Source: Cohnella ginsengisoli (GTDB lineage Bacteria; Bacillota; Bacilli; Paenibacillales; Paenibacillaceae). Taken from it: 64,000 nucleotides of DNA. This document shows positions 56,376 through 64,000 of this stretch, piece after piece. A program made the position numbers and the translations under genes. Within the stretch, counting starts at the first letter, position 1; every line of letters begins with the position of its first letter. A model generated the notes under the pieces. The model searched no databases. It was not told where the DNA came from and saw nothing but the letters and a program-made list of their open reading frames with translations. The stretch covers positions 682,001 to 746,000 of the forward strand of contig NZ_JAPDHZ010000006.1 in the NCBI RefSeq assembly GCF_029525555.1, in the 5' to 3' direction.

Positions 56376-56588
56376 GCGCGCGGCGGCGGAACGACGAGTC
56401 GATCCGAGGCCGAAGGATTCGGGAAGTTTAGACAAAACGGTGACTTCGGACGGGACTGTATCTGGCAATAGGACCAATCGTAAAGGGAAATGTCGACTGA
56501 CGTCGAATTACAAGATTTAGTCATGAAAATTTAACCGAAATATGATTTTCTGAAAAACACGGTTGAATAAAGGGAAGGGAGAAATGCA

Positions 56589-59500
56589 ATGAGAGATTCA
56601 AGTTTATACGCAACAGCCGCAATTGGAACCCCGAGGCGTCGATGGAGGTTGGCGTGGCTGTCTGTGCTGGCGGTCGTATCGCTGCTGACGGGCAGTCTCG
56701 GGCTCGGTCATCTCGCTTTTGCCGCCAGTCCGGCCGCGCCGACGGCGCAAGGGCTGGAGGAGAGCGTGCGGGCGAGCGATTATACGTCGGGCGCGACCTT
56801 GAAGCTATATTTGTCTACAAGCGGAACGCCGGCCGCCACAGTGCCGAACGTGACGTCGCCGTCGTATACGTTCGAAAATGTGGAGCCGAACAGCGACGGC
56901 TATTATGTCACGCAGACGGTCGCAGGCCAGGAGAGCGTGAATTCGAGCTTCGTCGGCGTCAGTCTGCGGACGCCGACAGCGACGGCGGGAATCGGTTATG
57001 TCACGGTCGGAAATATTTATTCCGGCGCGGACGTGACGCTGTACGAGGCGGCGTCCGGCCAAGCGGTCTCGGCAACGCCGACGGACCTGGGCGGCGGCAC
57101 GTTGAAGTATGAGGGACTGGAAGCGCGCAAGTCCTACTATGCGGTCCAGCAGATCAACGGCGTCCTTAGCCTTGGTTCGTCGTATGCGACCGTGCAGCCG
57201 GCGATTCCGGCCGCGCCGACGGCGCAAGGGCTTGAAGAGAGCGTGAAGGCGAGCGACTACACGTCCGGAGCGACCTTGAAGCTGTATTTATCCACAAGCG
57301 CGACGCCGGTGGCGACGGCGCCGAGCGTGACGGCAACGACGTATACGTTCGAAAATGTGGAGCCGAACAGCAGCGGCTACTACGTCACGCAGACGGTCGC
57401 AGGCGAGGAGAGCCTGAATTCGAGCTTCGTCGGCGCTAGTCTGCGGACGCCGACGGCGACGGCAGGCGACGGTTATGTGAGGGTTGGAAATATTTATTCC
57501 GGCGCGGAGGTGACGCTGTACGAGGCGGGGTCCGGCCAGGCGGTCTCGGCAACGCCGACAGACCTGGGGGACGGCACGCTGAAGTATGAGGGACTGGAAG
57601 CGCGCAAGTCCTACTATGCGGTCCAGCAGATCAACGGCGTCCTTAGCCTTGGTTCGTCGTATGCGACCGTGCAGCCGGCGATTCCGGCCGCGCCGACGGC
57701 GCAAGGGCTTGAAGAGAGCGTGAAGGCGAGCGACTACACGTCCGGAGCGACCTTGAAGCTGTATTTGTCCACAAGCGCGACGCCGGTGGAGATGGCGCCG
57801 AGCGTGACGGCAACGACGTATACGTTCGAAAATGTGGAGCCGAACAGCAGCGGCTACTACGTCACGCAGACGGTCGCAGGCGAGGAGAGCCTGAATTCGA
57901 GCTTCGTCGGAGCGAGCTTGCGTATGCCGACAGCGACGGCAGGCGTCGGTTATGTAACCGTCGGCAACATTTATCCCGGGGCAGCCGTGACGTTGTACGA
58001 GGCGGATTCCAACGCAGCCGTTACGGCAGCGCCGACGGACCCGGGCGACGGTACGCTGAAGTATGAGGGACTCGAGGCGCGCAAGTCTTACTATGCGGTC
58101 CAAGAGATCAACGGCGTCCTTAGCCTTGGTTCGTCGTATGCGACCGTGCAGCCGGCGATTCCGGCCGCGCCGACGGCGCAAGGGCTTGAAGAGAGCGTGA
58201 AGGCGAGCGACTACACGTCCGGAGCGACTTTGAAGCTGTATTTGTCCACTGGCGGAGCGCCTGTGGCGACGGCGACCAGCGTGGCCGGGGCGACCTATAC
58301 GTTTGAAAATGTCGTGCCGAATCACGTTCAGTACTACGTCACGCAGACGGTTGGCGGAGAGGAAAGCGAAAACTCCGTTTTCGTGAACGCAAGTCTGCGC
58401 ACGCCGACGGCCGCAGCCGGCGTCGGTTATGTCGATATTCGCAAGGTTTATCCCGGCGCAACCGTGATCTTGTACGATTATGAGACGAATATGGCGGTTG
58501 AAGCCGAGCCGGACATGCTGGACGACGGATCGGTCCGGTATGACGGTCTGACGCCTGGCAGGTCCTATTACGGGGTTCAGCGCATTAACGGTACTGTCAG
58601 CGAGCCCACGCGGATCGTCACGCTTCCGAGAGCGCCCGATGCGCCGAAGGATGTCGCGGCCGTCGCCGGCAACGGGCAGGCGACGATTACGTTCACGCCT
58701 CCCGAGGAGGATGGCGGCGCGCCGATTACGGGATACGAAGTGACGGCCAATCCGGGGAATATCGTCGCGGTCGGAACGGGCAGTCCGATCGTCATGACCG
58801 GATTGACCAACGGCGTGAGCTATACGTTTACGGTCAAGGCGATCAATGCCGCGGGCAGCAGCGAGGCTTCCGAGCCTTCGAGCGCGGTTTCGCCCTGGGA
58901 GCCGGTCTTCTCGAATGTGTCGACCCGGCCGATCCTTATTCTGATTAACGGACGTACCGAAAACATCGGCCAAGCGAGCGAGACGGCTGCAGGCGGCCGA
59001 TCGGTGCTTACCTTGACGGTGGACGAGCGGCTGCTGGCCGACAAGCTCGCCGCCGAGGGAGCGGGAGCCGTCATCACGCTTCCCATGCCGGGCGACTCCG
59101 ACGTGAATCGTGCAGAGCTGAACGGAAGGATGGTCCAAAGCCTCATCGATCATGCGGCCGTGCTGGTCGTTCAAGCCGGACAGGCTTCCTATACGCTGCC
59201 TGCCGCGCAGATCGATCTGAGCCGGCTTGCCCGGCAGCTCGGCGCACCGGAGGATTTGTCCGGCGTCATGCTGAGGATCGAGATTGCCAAGCCGACCGCG
59301 GATGAGCTGGAGGCGATGTCGGCTGCGGCGAAAAAGGACAACTTATCGATTATCGCTTCCCCGATCGCATTTAAAGTAAGTGCGGCGTATGGGGAACATT
59401 CCGTTGAAGTGACAACGTTCGGCAAATACGTAACGCGTACGATCGCGCTGCCCGGCCAGGCAGACGCCGAGCGGTTGACCACGGCGGTCGTACTGGAGAA

Positions 59501-60173
59501 GGATGGTACGCTGCGTCACGTTCCGACGAAGCTCGTTGTCGCAGACGGAAAATATTTTGCGAAAATAAACAGTTTGACGAACAGCTTGTACGCTGTCGTC
59601 TGGCATCCGCTATCGTTCGCCGATGTCGCGAACCACTGGGCGAAGCAGGCGGTCGAAGATCTGGGTGCGCGGATGATCGTCGAAGGCGACGGCGGCGTCT
59701 TCGATCCCGATCGGGACGTGACGCGCGCGGAGTTCGCCGCCATACTCGCGAGAGGCCTCGGTCTTCGTCTTGAGGCAGGAGCGTCTGCCTACACCGATGT
59801 TCGGCCGTCCGACTGGTTCGCGGGCGCGATCGGCGCGGTCCAAACGTACGGCCTCATCGAAGGCTTCGAAGACGGATCTTTCCGGCCGAATGACAAGATG
59901 AGCCGGGAGCAGGCGATGACACTGCTCGCCAGAGCGATGTCGATCACCGGGCTGGCTCCGGTCCAGGCGGGCACAGCCGTAGCGGGAACGCTTCAGTCCT
60001 ATGCGGACGGGCGAGCAGTCTCCGATTGGGCGGCGGACAGCATCGCCGCTTGCCTCAACGCTGGCCTCGTGGGCGGGAGAAGCGATAAGCTGCTGGCGCC
60101 CCAAGCGACGGTCACGAGAGCCGAAGCGGCGACGATGATTCAAAGATTGCTGAAGCAGTCCGGACTGATCTAG
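56589..60173 (+). CDS. Large secreted SLH-domain protein with four near-identical repeats and one fibronectin III domain
   Basis: The 1194 residues start at ATG 56589 after GGGAAGGGAG. The long signal peptide (Arg-rich start, hydrophobic to about residue 46, Ala-Phe-Ala-Ala cleavage) marks export. Four repeats of 159 residues follow (about 49-684), each starting Ala-Ala-Pro-Thr-Ala-Gln-Gly-Leu-Glu-Glu-Ser-Val and holding two beta-rich halves. A fibronectin type III domain (about 685-775) and a region of about 230 residues with no clear family come next. Three C-terminal SLH motifs (Phe-Ala-Asp-Val-Ala-Asn-His-Trp-Ala, then two more) fix it to the wall. A role in adhesion or surface layering is plausible. 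Intact frame; its own terminator follows. Confidence 0.9.
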   Translation: MRDSSLYATAAIGTPRRRWRLAWLSVLAVVSLLTGSLGLGHLAFAASPAAPTAQGLEESVRASDYTSGATLKLYLSTSGTPAATVPNVTSPSYTFENVEPNSDGYYVTQTVAGQESVNSSFVGVSLRTPTATAGIGYVTVGNIYSGADVTLYEAASGQAVSATPTDLGGGTLKYEGLEARKSYYAVQQINGVLSLGSSYATVQPAIPAAPTAQGLEESVKASDYTSGATLKLYLSTSATPVATAPSVTATTYTFENVEPNSSGYYVTQTVAGEESLNSSFVGASLRTPTATAGDGYVRVGNIYSGAEVTLYEAGSGQAVSATPTDLGDGTLKYEGLEARKSYYAVQQINGVLSLGSSYATVQPAIPAAPTAQGLEESVKASDYTSGATLKLYLSTSATPVEMAPSVTATTYTFENVEPNSSGYYVTQTVAGEESLNSSFVGASLRMPTATAGVGYVTVGNIYPGAAVTLYEADSNAAVTAAPTDPGDGTLKYEGLEARKSYYAVQEINGVLSLGSSYATVQPAIPAAPTAQGLEESVKASDYTSGATLKLYLSTGGAPVATATSVAGATYTFENVVPNHVQYYVTQTVGGEESENSVFVNASLRTPTAAAGVGYVDIRKVYPGATVILYDYETNMAVEAEPDMLDDGSVRYDGLTPGRSYYGVQRINGTVSEPTRIVTLPRAPDAPKDVAAVAGNGQATITFTPPEEDGGAPITGYEVTANPGNIVAVGTGSPIVMTGLTNGVSYTFTVKAINAAGSSEASEPSSAVSPWEPVFSNVSTRPILILINGRTENIGQASETAAGGRSVLTLTVDERLLADKLAAEGAGAVITLPMPGDSDVNRAELNGRMVQSLIDHAAVLVVQAGQASYTLPAAQIDLSRLARQLGAPEDLSGVMLRIEIAKPTADELEAMSAAAKKDNLSIIASPIAFKVSAAYGEHSVEVTTFGKYVTRTIALPGQADAERLTTAVVLEKDGTLRHVPTKLVVADGKYFAKINSLTNSLYAVVWHPLSFADVANHWAKQAVEDLGARMIVEGDGGVFDPDRDVTRAEFAAILARGLGLRLEAGASAYTDVRPSDWFAGAIGAVQTYGLIEGFEDGSFRPNDKMSREQAMTLLARAMSITGLAPVQAGTAVAGTLQSYADGRAVSDWAADSIAACLNAGLVGGRSDKLLAPQATVTRAEAATMIQRLLKQSGLI
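56733..58640 (+). repeat. Four 477-bp direct repeats inside the SLH gene
   Basis: Units start at 56733, 57210, 57687 and 58164, exactly 477 bases apart, so each adds 159 codons in frame. Units 2 and 3 are nearly identical over long stretches; unit 4 diverges in its second half. Such repeats can expand or contract by recombination and are prone to assembly collapse. Confidence 0.92.
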
Positions 60174-60210
60174 CTTTCTGTCGAATGCAGCCTTCTGATG
60201 CGACGCTTTT

Positions 60211-60251
60211 ATCGCTCCGCCAGCTCTAGCGAGCTTGCGGGGCGATTTTTT
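60211..60251. terminator. Terminator between the SLH gene and the convergent LysR gene
   Basis: ATCGCTCCGC (60211-60220) pairs with GCGGGGCGAT (60237-60246), one G-T pair, then T5 on the plus strand. It clearly serves the SLH gene; use by the minus-strand gene is less certain. Confidence 0.85.
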
Positions 60252-60255
60252 ATTT

Positions 60256-61234
60256 CTACTGCAGGCACCGGCCGCTTCGAGGTGCGTTCCGGCTTGACCG
60301 GTCGCCTTCGGACGCTTTTGGCGTCTCGCCGGGGAGCGAGCTCCCTATACCCCCAGCTTCCCCCCGCATAAAATCGATAAAAGCCGCCGCCTGGCGGACC
60401 GGTTCATCCTCTTCGCGATAGGCAAGACAGATCCGGCGGACGCTGACCTTGCCGGGCAGCTCCCGCAGCACGAGCTCGCCGGACAGCTCCTCCCGGCGCG
60501 CGCTGCGCCGCGGCAGAATGCCGATCCCCATGCCGTGCTTGACCGCTTCCTTGATCGTCTCGATCGCGCCGAGCTCCATGCGGATTTGCCAGTTCAAGCC
60601 GTTCTCCGCCGCCCATCGTTCGGACAGCCTGCGCGAGGTCGAGCCGCCTTCGTGCACGAGGAACGGCTGGCCCTGTAGGTCCTCGATCCCGATCTCCCCC
60701 CGCGGCCAACGGATGAAAAGGCGCGAACGCCAGCGTCAGCGGGTCTTCGCTGAGCGGGATGACGTTGAGCCCGGGGTAGGGCTCCTCGGACAAGGAGACG
60801 ACGGCGACGTCCACTTCGAAGCTCTCAAGGAGCGCGAGCGCGTCTCCGGCCTGCTTGACGGTCAGCGTCGGCAGCGCCAGCGGATACTGCATCTGGAATT
60901 CCGCCAGATAAGCGGGCAGGAAGTAGGTGGCCGGCGTATAGCTGGCCCCGATCTTCAACTTGCCGCGGCCTTGCTCGCGGTAGTCGGTCATCAACTGCGA
61001 GGCTTCGTCCAGCAGCGCCGAGATCTTGGCGGCATAAGGGAGCAGCGCTTCGCCCGCATCGGTGAGGCGCACGCGGCCGGCCTGCTTGCGGAACAACGAG
61101 ATGCCGGCAGATTGCTCGAGCTTTTGCATGTGAAAGGTGACGGTGGGCTGCTTTAAGCCGAGCGCGGAGGCGACCTCCGTGAGGCTGCGGCCGTCCGCGG
61201 CTTGCATGAAAATTCGAAGCTGTTGGGGATTCAC
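60256..61234 (-). CDS. LysR-family transcriptional regulator (one frameshift)
   Basis: On the minus strand the start is GTG at 61234-61232, with an AGAGGG site upstream. The N-terminal winged helix reads Gln-Gln-Leu-Arg-Ile-Phe ... Leu-Thr-Glu-Val-Ala-Ser-Ala-Leu-Gly-Leu-Lys-Gln-Pro-Thr-Val-Thr-Phe-His. The effector domain follows. The frame breaks at the run of six C 60696-60701 (G on the coding strand); five give Ala-Ala-Gly-Glu-Ile-Gly-Ile-Glu and about 325 residues. It is divergent from the ABC transporter genes, the usual LysR arrangement, so it probably controls them. The effector is unknown. Confidence 0.88.
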
Positions 61235-61279
61235 GGAACGCTCGCCCTCTTTGTTCGTCGGATGCCTGCTCCTGCAAAT

Positions 61280-61294
61280 ATAGATTCTATCTAT
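61280..61294. promoter_or_regulatory. Probable LysR operator (T-N11-A palindrome)
   Basis: ATAGAT-TCT-ATCTAT is a perfect 6-bp inverted repeat with the T-N11-A spacing of LysR sites. It lies 46 bases upstream of the regulator's start and 120 bases before the transporter operon. Confidence 0.6.
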
Positions 61295-61413
61295 GATTTT
61301 ATCAATATACATAGACGATATTTAACTTCGATTTGTTATCCGCTTTACGTCATGCTGACAAACCCCCCTTAAAGTGAAGTTATCACGAACGATTACGAGG
61401 GGGATATCGAAAA

Positions 61414-62560
61414 ATGAATCTCATGCAGCACCGCAAGCTCGCAGCAATGGCGCTGATCGGCCTGTCTTTGACCGCAGCCGGATGCGGCAACGCGAACAAC
61501 AATAACGCGGGCGCAGCGGCTGCCACGGCTTCGGAATCTGCCGCGCCGTCGTCCGCAGCGGCATCTCCATCTGCGAGCGCGGAAGCATCGCCGTCCGAAA
61601 GCGTAAGCGCATCGACGCCAGCCGGCAACGGCGAGACGCTGACGGTTTACCTCAACGACTTCGACGATATCGTCAAGCCGATGTTCGAAGCCCAAACCGG
61701 GTACAAGCTCAACATCGTCAGCGGCAACGGCGCGGAGATCATGTCCCGCATTGAAGCCGAGAAGGGCAATCCCCACTGGGACGTCGTCTGGATGGACGCG
61801 ATGCCGTCGATCGAGGGTCTGGGTAAAGCGGGGCAACTGCTGGAAGGCTGGGAACCGGCCGCCGCAGCGGACTTGACGGGCTTTGCCAAGACGTTCGTCC
61901 CTGCGAACAAAGCGTATTACCCGACCGGCGCGCATGCCGCCGGCGTCATCGTCTACAACACGAAGTCGTTCAGCGCGGCCGACGCGCCGAAGAGCTGGGC
62001 GGATCTCGCAGACGCGAAATACAAAGGCACCGTCGGCATGGCAGACCCCGCGGTAGCCGCTCCCGCTTACCCGTTCGTGTCTTGGTTCTTCCAGGACAAA
62101 GGAATCGAAGGCGGCAAATCCTACTTTGACGGCGTGTTGAAAAACGGCGCGCACGTGTATCCGAAAAAACCCGAACGTCGCCAAGGCGCTCACGGGCGGC
62201 GAGATCAAGGTCGCGGCGCTTCAGGAGAGCAACGCGTACACGCTCAAGAACGACGGCGAGCCGATCGAGATCGTCTGGCCGGAAGAAGGCGCGCCGGCTT
62301 CGGTACGCGTAGCGGCGATCCAAAAGAACAGCGAGCATCAAGACGCGGCGAAGGCGTTCGTCGAATTCTTGCTCGATCCCAAAACGCAGCAAGCGCTGAT
62401 CGACCAAGGCGACGAGAGCTACTTCGAGCCAAGCGTGACGGGCGTTACGGCGAAGGCGGACCGCAATCCGAACGCCAAGCTCGTCGTGGCGGAAGCAGCG
62501 TGGGCGGCAGAGCATGAAGCCGAAATCAAGCAATGGTTCGCCGATCGCTCGGTGAAATAA
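61414..62560 (+). CDS. ABC transporter substrate-binding lipoprotein, Fe3+/2-aminoethylphosphonate type (one frameshift)
   Basis: ATG 61414 follows GAGGGGG. A signal peptide ends in a lipobox-like Thr-Ala-Ala-Gly-Cys, then a Ser/Ala/Pro linker. The mature part resembles family 1 binding proteins for iron(III) or 2-aminoethylphosphonate: Thr-Val-Tyr-Leu-Asn-Asp-Phe, Asp-Val-Val-Trp-Met-Asp-Ala and Gly-Val-Ile-Val-Tyr-Asn-Thr. The frame breaks at A6 62164-62169; five A restore Lys-Asn-Pro-Asn-Val-Ala-Lys-Ala-Leu and about 381 residues. The ligand cannot be fixed from sequence alone; the fused permease next door fits either class. Confidence 0.85.
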
Positions 62561-62562
62561 AA

Positions 62563-64000
62563 ATGCGCTTTACGATTTTCGCTCACGGAAGCAGGACGGG
62601 CTGGCTGGTGCTGGCCCTTCTTGTTTTGTTGATCATGCTGCCGCTTGCCGCGGTCGTCCTTCAGGTGCTGCTGCCGGGCTTTTTCTTCGGGAGCCGCCAG
62701 ATCGGCGACCTCTCTCTGCTAGGCGAGATGTTCCGCCGTCCGCTGTGGTATTTGTCGCTCAAAAACACGCTAGTCCTCGGCCTTGGCACGACGGCGATCG
62801 GCACGGCGATCGGCGCGGCGCTCGCTACGGCGCGGTCCCGATGGTCGTTCCCGGGGGCGCGGCTGCTCGACGGCGCGGTATGGCTGCTGATCGTGACGCC
62901 GTCCTTCATCCTCGCGCAAGGCTGGGTCATGTTCGCTTCGTCGGACGGACTCGCCGCGTCCTGGTTCGGCTGGCATTGGGTCCACGACGCGGTCTTTACG
63001 CCCGCGGGCCTGATTACGGTCATGTCTTTAAGCAAGTTTCCGTTCGCTTATCTGGCCGTCTATTCCGCGCTGGAATGGAAGATGGACCGCCTGGGCGAAG
63101 CAGGCCGCTTGAACGGCGGCAGCGCCTGGACCGTCTGGCGGACGATCGAGGCGCCGCTGCTGCTGCCCGCCTATTGCTCGGGAGCGCTGCTTGTCTTCAT
63201 GGACACCGTAGGCGATTTCGGCCTGCCGGCTTCCATCGCGGCCGTATTCCGCTTTCCGACGCTGCCTTATTCGATCTACTCGGCGCTCTACACCTCGCCC
63301 ATCCGGTTCGATATGGCCGGGGTGCTGTCCTTTTATCTCGTGGTGCTGATCGCGCTGGCGATGAGCGTGCAGTTCTGGGCGCTGCGCCGGGCGCGCTTCG
63401 ACTTCCTCGGCGGCCGGGCGACGCGGGCCGAGGCCGAACGGCCGCATAAGGGTGCTTGGCTGCTGGCGGGCGGCAACCTCATCCTCCTGGCGATCGCGGT
63501 AGGCATTCCCCTAGGCGCCAATCTGCTGACGTCGATTACCCGTCCGGGCAAATCCGGCGGCTCGGCGTTCACGCTGGACCACTACCGGGAGCTGTTCGCG
63601 GACGGCGGGCAACTGACGGACGCGCTGCTTCATTCGCTCTCGATCGCGGCGTTCGCCGCCATCGTCGGCCTGTTCGTCGGCCTGCTCGTCGCCTACGTGC
63701 TGACCTATTCGAAGTTTAAGCTGAAACGGGCGATCGACGTCATCTCGCTCGTCTCGCTGGCGGTTCCTGGCGTCGTGCTCGGCATCGGCTACATCTTCAT
63801 CTGGAACCAGGCCTGGCTCGAGCGCATCGGGCTGCTGCTCTACGGCAAGCCGGCCATTCTCGTGTTGGCCGGCGTCGCGGGCGCCATTCCCGTCATCACC
63901 CGGATCGTGACGGGCGCGATGGCCAAGGTGCCGCAGGGACTGCTGTCGGCGGCGCAAATGCAGGGCGCTTCGTTTTCGCGCAGAGTGCGGACGATCCTGC
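62563..64000 (+). CDS. Two-domain ABC transporter permease, FbpB/PhnU-type (3' end outside window)
   Basis: The frame is open from ATG 62563, two bases after the binding protein, to the end of the window (479 codons seen). The N-terminal half has six to seven helices and a cytoplasmic EAA-type loop (Glu-Ala-Gly-Arg-Leu-Asn-Gly-Gly-Ser). A second permease half begins near nt 63450, and its EAA loop (Ala-Ala-Gln-Met-Gln-Gly-Ala-Ser) is cut off by the window edge. This duplicated single-chain layout is typical of Fe3+ and 2-aminoethylphosphonate importers. An ATPase gene is expected just downstream. Confidence 0.9.
   Translation, partial: MRFTIFAHGSRTGWLVLALLVLLIMLPLAAVVLQVLLPGFFFGSRQIGDLSLLGEMFRRPLWYLSLKNTLVLGLGTTAIGTAIGAALATARSRWSFPGARLLDGAVWLLIVTPSFILAQGWVMFASSDGLAASWFGWHWVHDAVFTPAGLITVMSLSKFPFAYLAVYSALEWKMDRLGEAGRLNGGSAWTVWRTIEAPLLLPAYCSGALLVFMDTVGDFGLPASIAAVFRFPTLPYSIYSALYTSPIRFDMAGVLSFYLVVLIALAMSVQFWALRRARFDFLGGRATRAEAERPHKGAWLLAGGNLILLAIAVGIPLGANLLTSITRPGKSGGSAFTLDHYRELFADGGQLTDALLHSLSIAAFAAIVGLFVGLLVAYVLTYSKFKLKRAIDVISLVSLAVPGVVLGIGYIFIWNQAWLERIGLLLYGKPAILVLAGVAGAIPVITRIVTGAMAKVPQGLLSAAQMQGASFSRRVRTIL

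Overview
The window reads as one chromosomal stretch of a motile, endospore-former-type Firmicute. The best fit is Paenibacillaceae, perhaps Cohnella-like. Grounds are the high GC content with Gram-positive ribosome binding sites, two large secreted proteins with SLH anchors, flagellin and FlgK/FlgL sequences of Bacillales type, and a gene order matching Bacillus subtilis: comFA-comFC-yvyF-flgM-flgN-flgK-flgL-yviE-fliW-csrA-hag-flaG-fliD-fliS-fliT, then hpf-secA-prfB. The genus is inferred from gene content, not from a search. No rRNA, tRNA, CRISPR array or insertion sequence was seen.

Layout. 0-6.9 kb: tail of a low-complexity protein, an SLH protein with two thioredoxin-like domains, a TlpA/ResA-like thioredoxin, a TcyP-like symporter and a small membrane protein. 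7.1-10.8 kb: competence genes comFA and comFC, and yvyF. 10.8-19.2 kb: late flagellar genes, with sigma-D promoters and a CsrA-type hairpin in the hag leader. 19.3-39.65 kb: a glycosylation island inserted between fliT and hpf. It holds a Maf flagellin glycosyltransferase, glycosyltransferases, UDP-galactopyranose mutase and a pseudaminic/sialic-acid-like pathway (PseB-like dehydratase, SpsF-like cytidylyltransferase, acetyltransferase, SDR-ATP-grasp fusion, HAD phosphatase, PseI, a second SDR, PseC). Its last 6 kb is AT-rich and encodes methyltransferases and glycosyltransferases that share one Rossmann-like module. 39.7-47.4 kb: cold-shock protein, hpf, an MBL-fold protein, secA, prfB and a YitT-family protein. 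47.5-56.4 kb: arginine biosynthesis argCJBDF, argG and argH, with an ARG-box promoter and a 51-bp tandem repeat. 56.6-64 kb: a second SLH protein with four 477-bp repeats, then a LysR regulator divergent from an Fe3+/phosphonate-type ABC transporter that runs off the end.

How they work together. FlgM, FliW and CsrA time flagellin synthesis. FliS/FliT, FlgN and FliD serve filament export and capping. The island should make a CMP-nonulosonate and other sugars that Maf and the GT2/GT4 enzymes attach to flagellin or a surface glycan. Cell-wall-anchored SLH proteins form the outer layer.

Caution. About 19 genes are broken by what looks like a single extra base, nearly always inside a homopolymer run of 5-9 bases. 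The shift is always in the same direction and homology continues at once in the next frame. I treat these as probable base-calling over-counts and give joined coordinates; each is noted in its entry.
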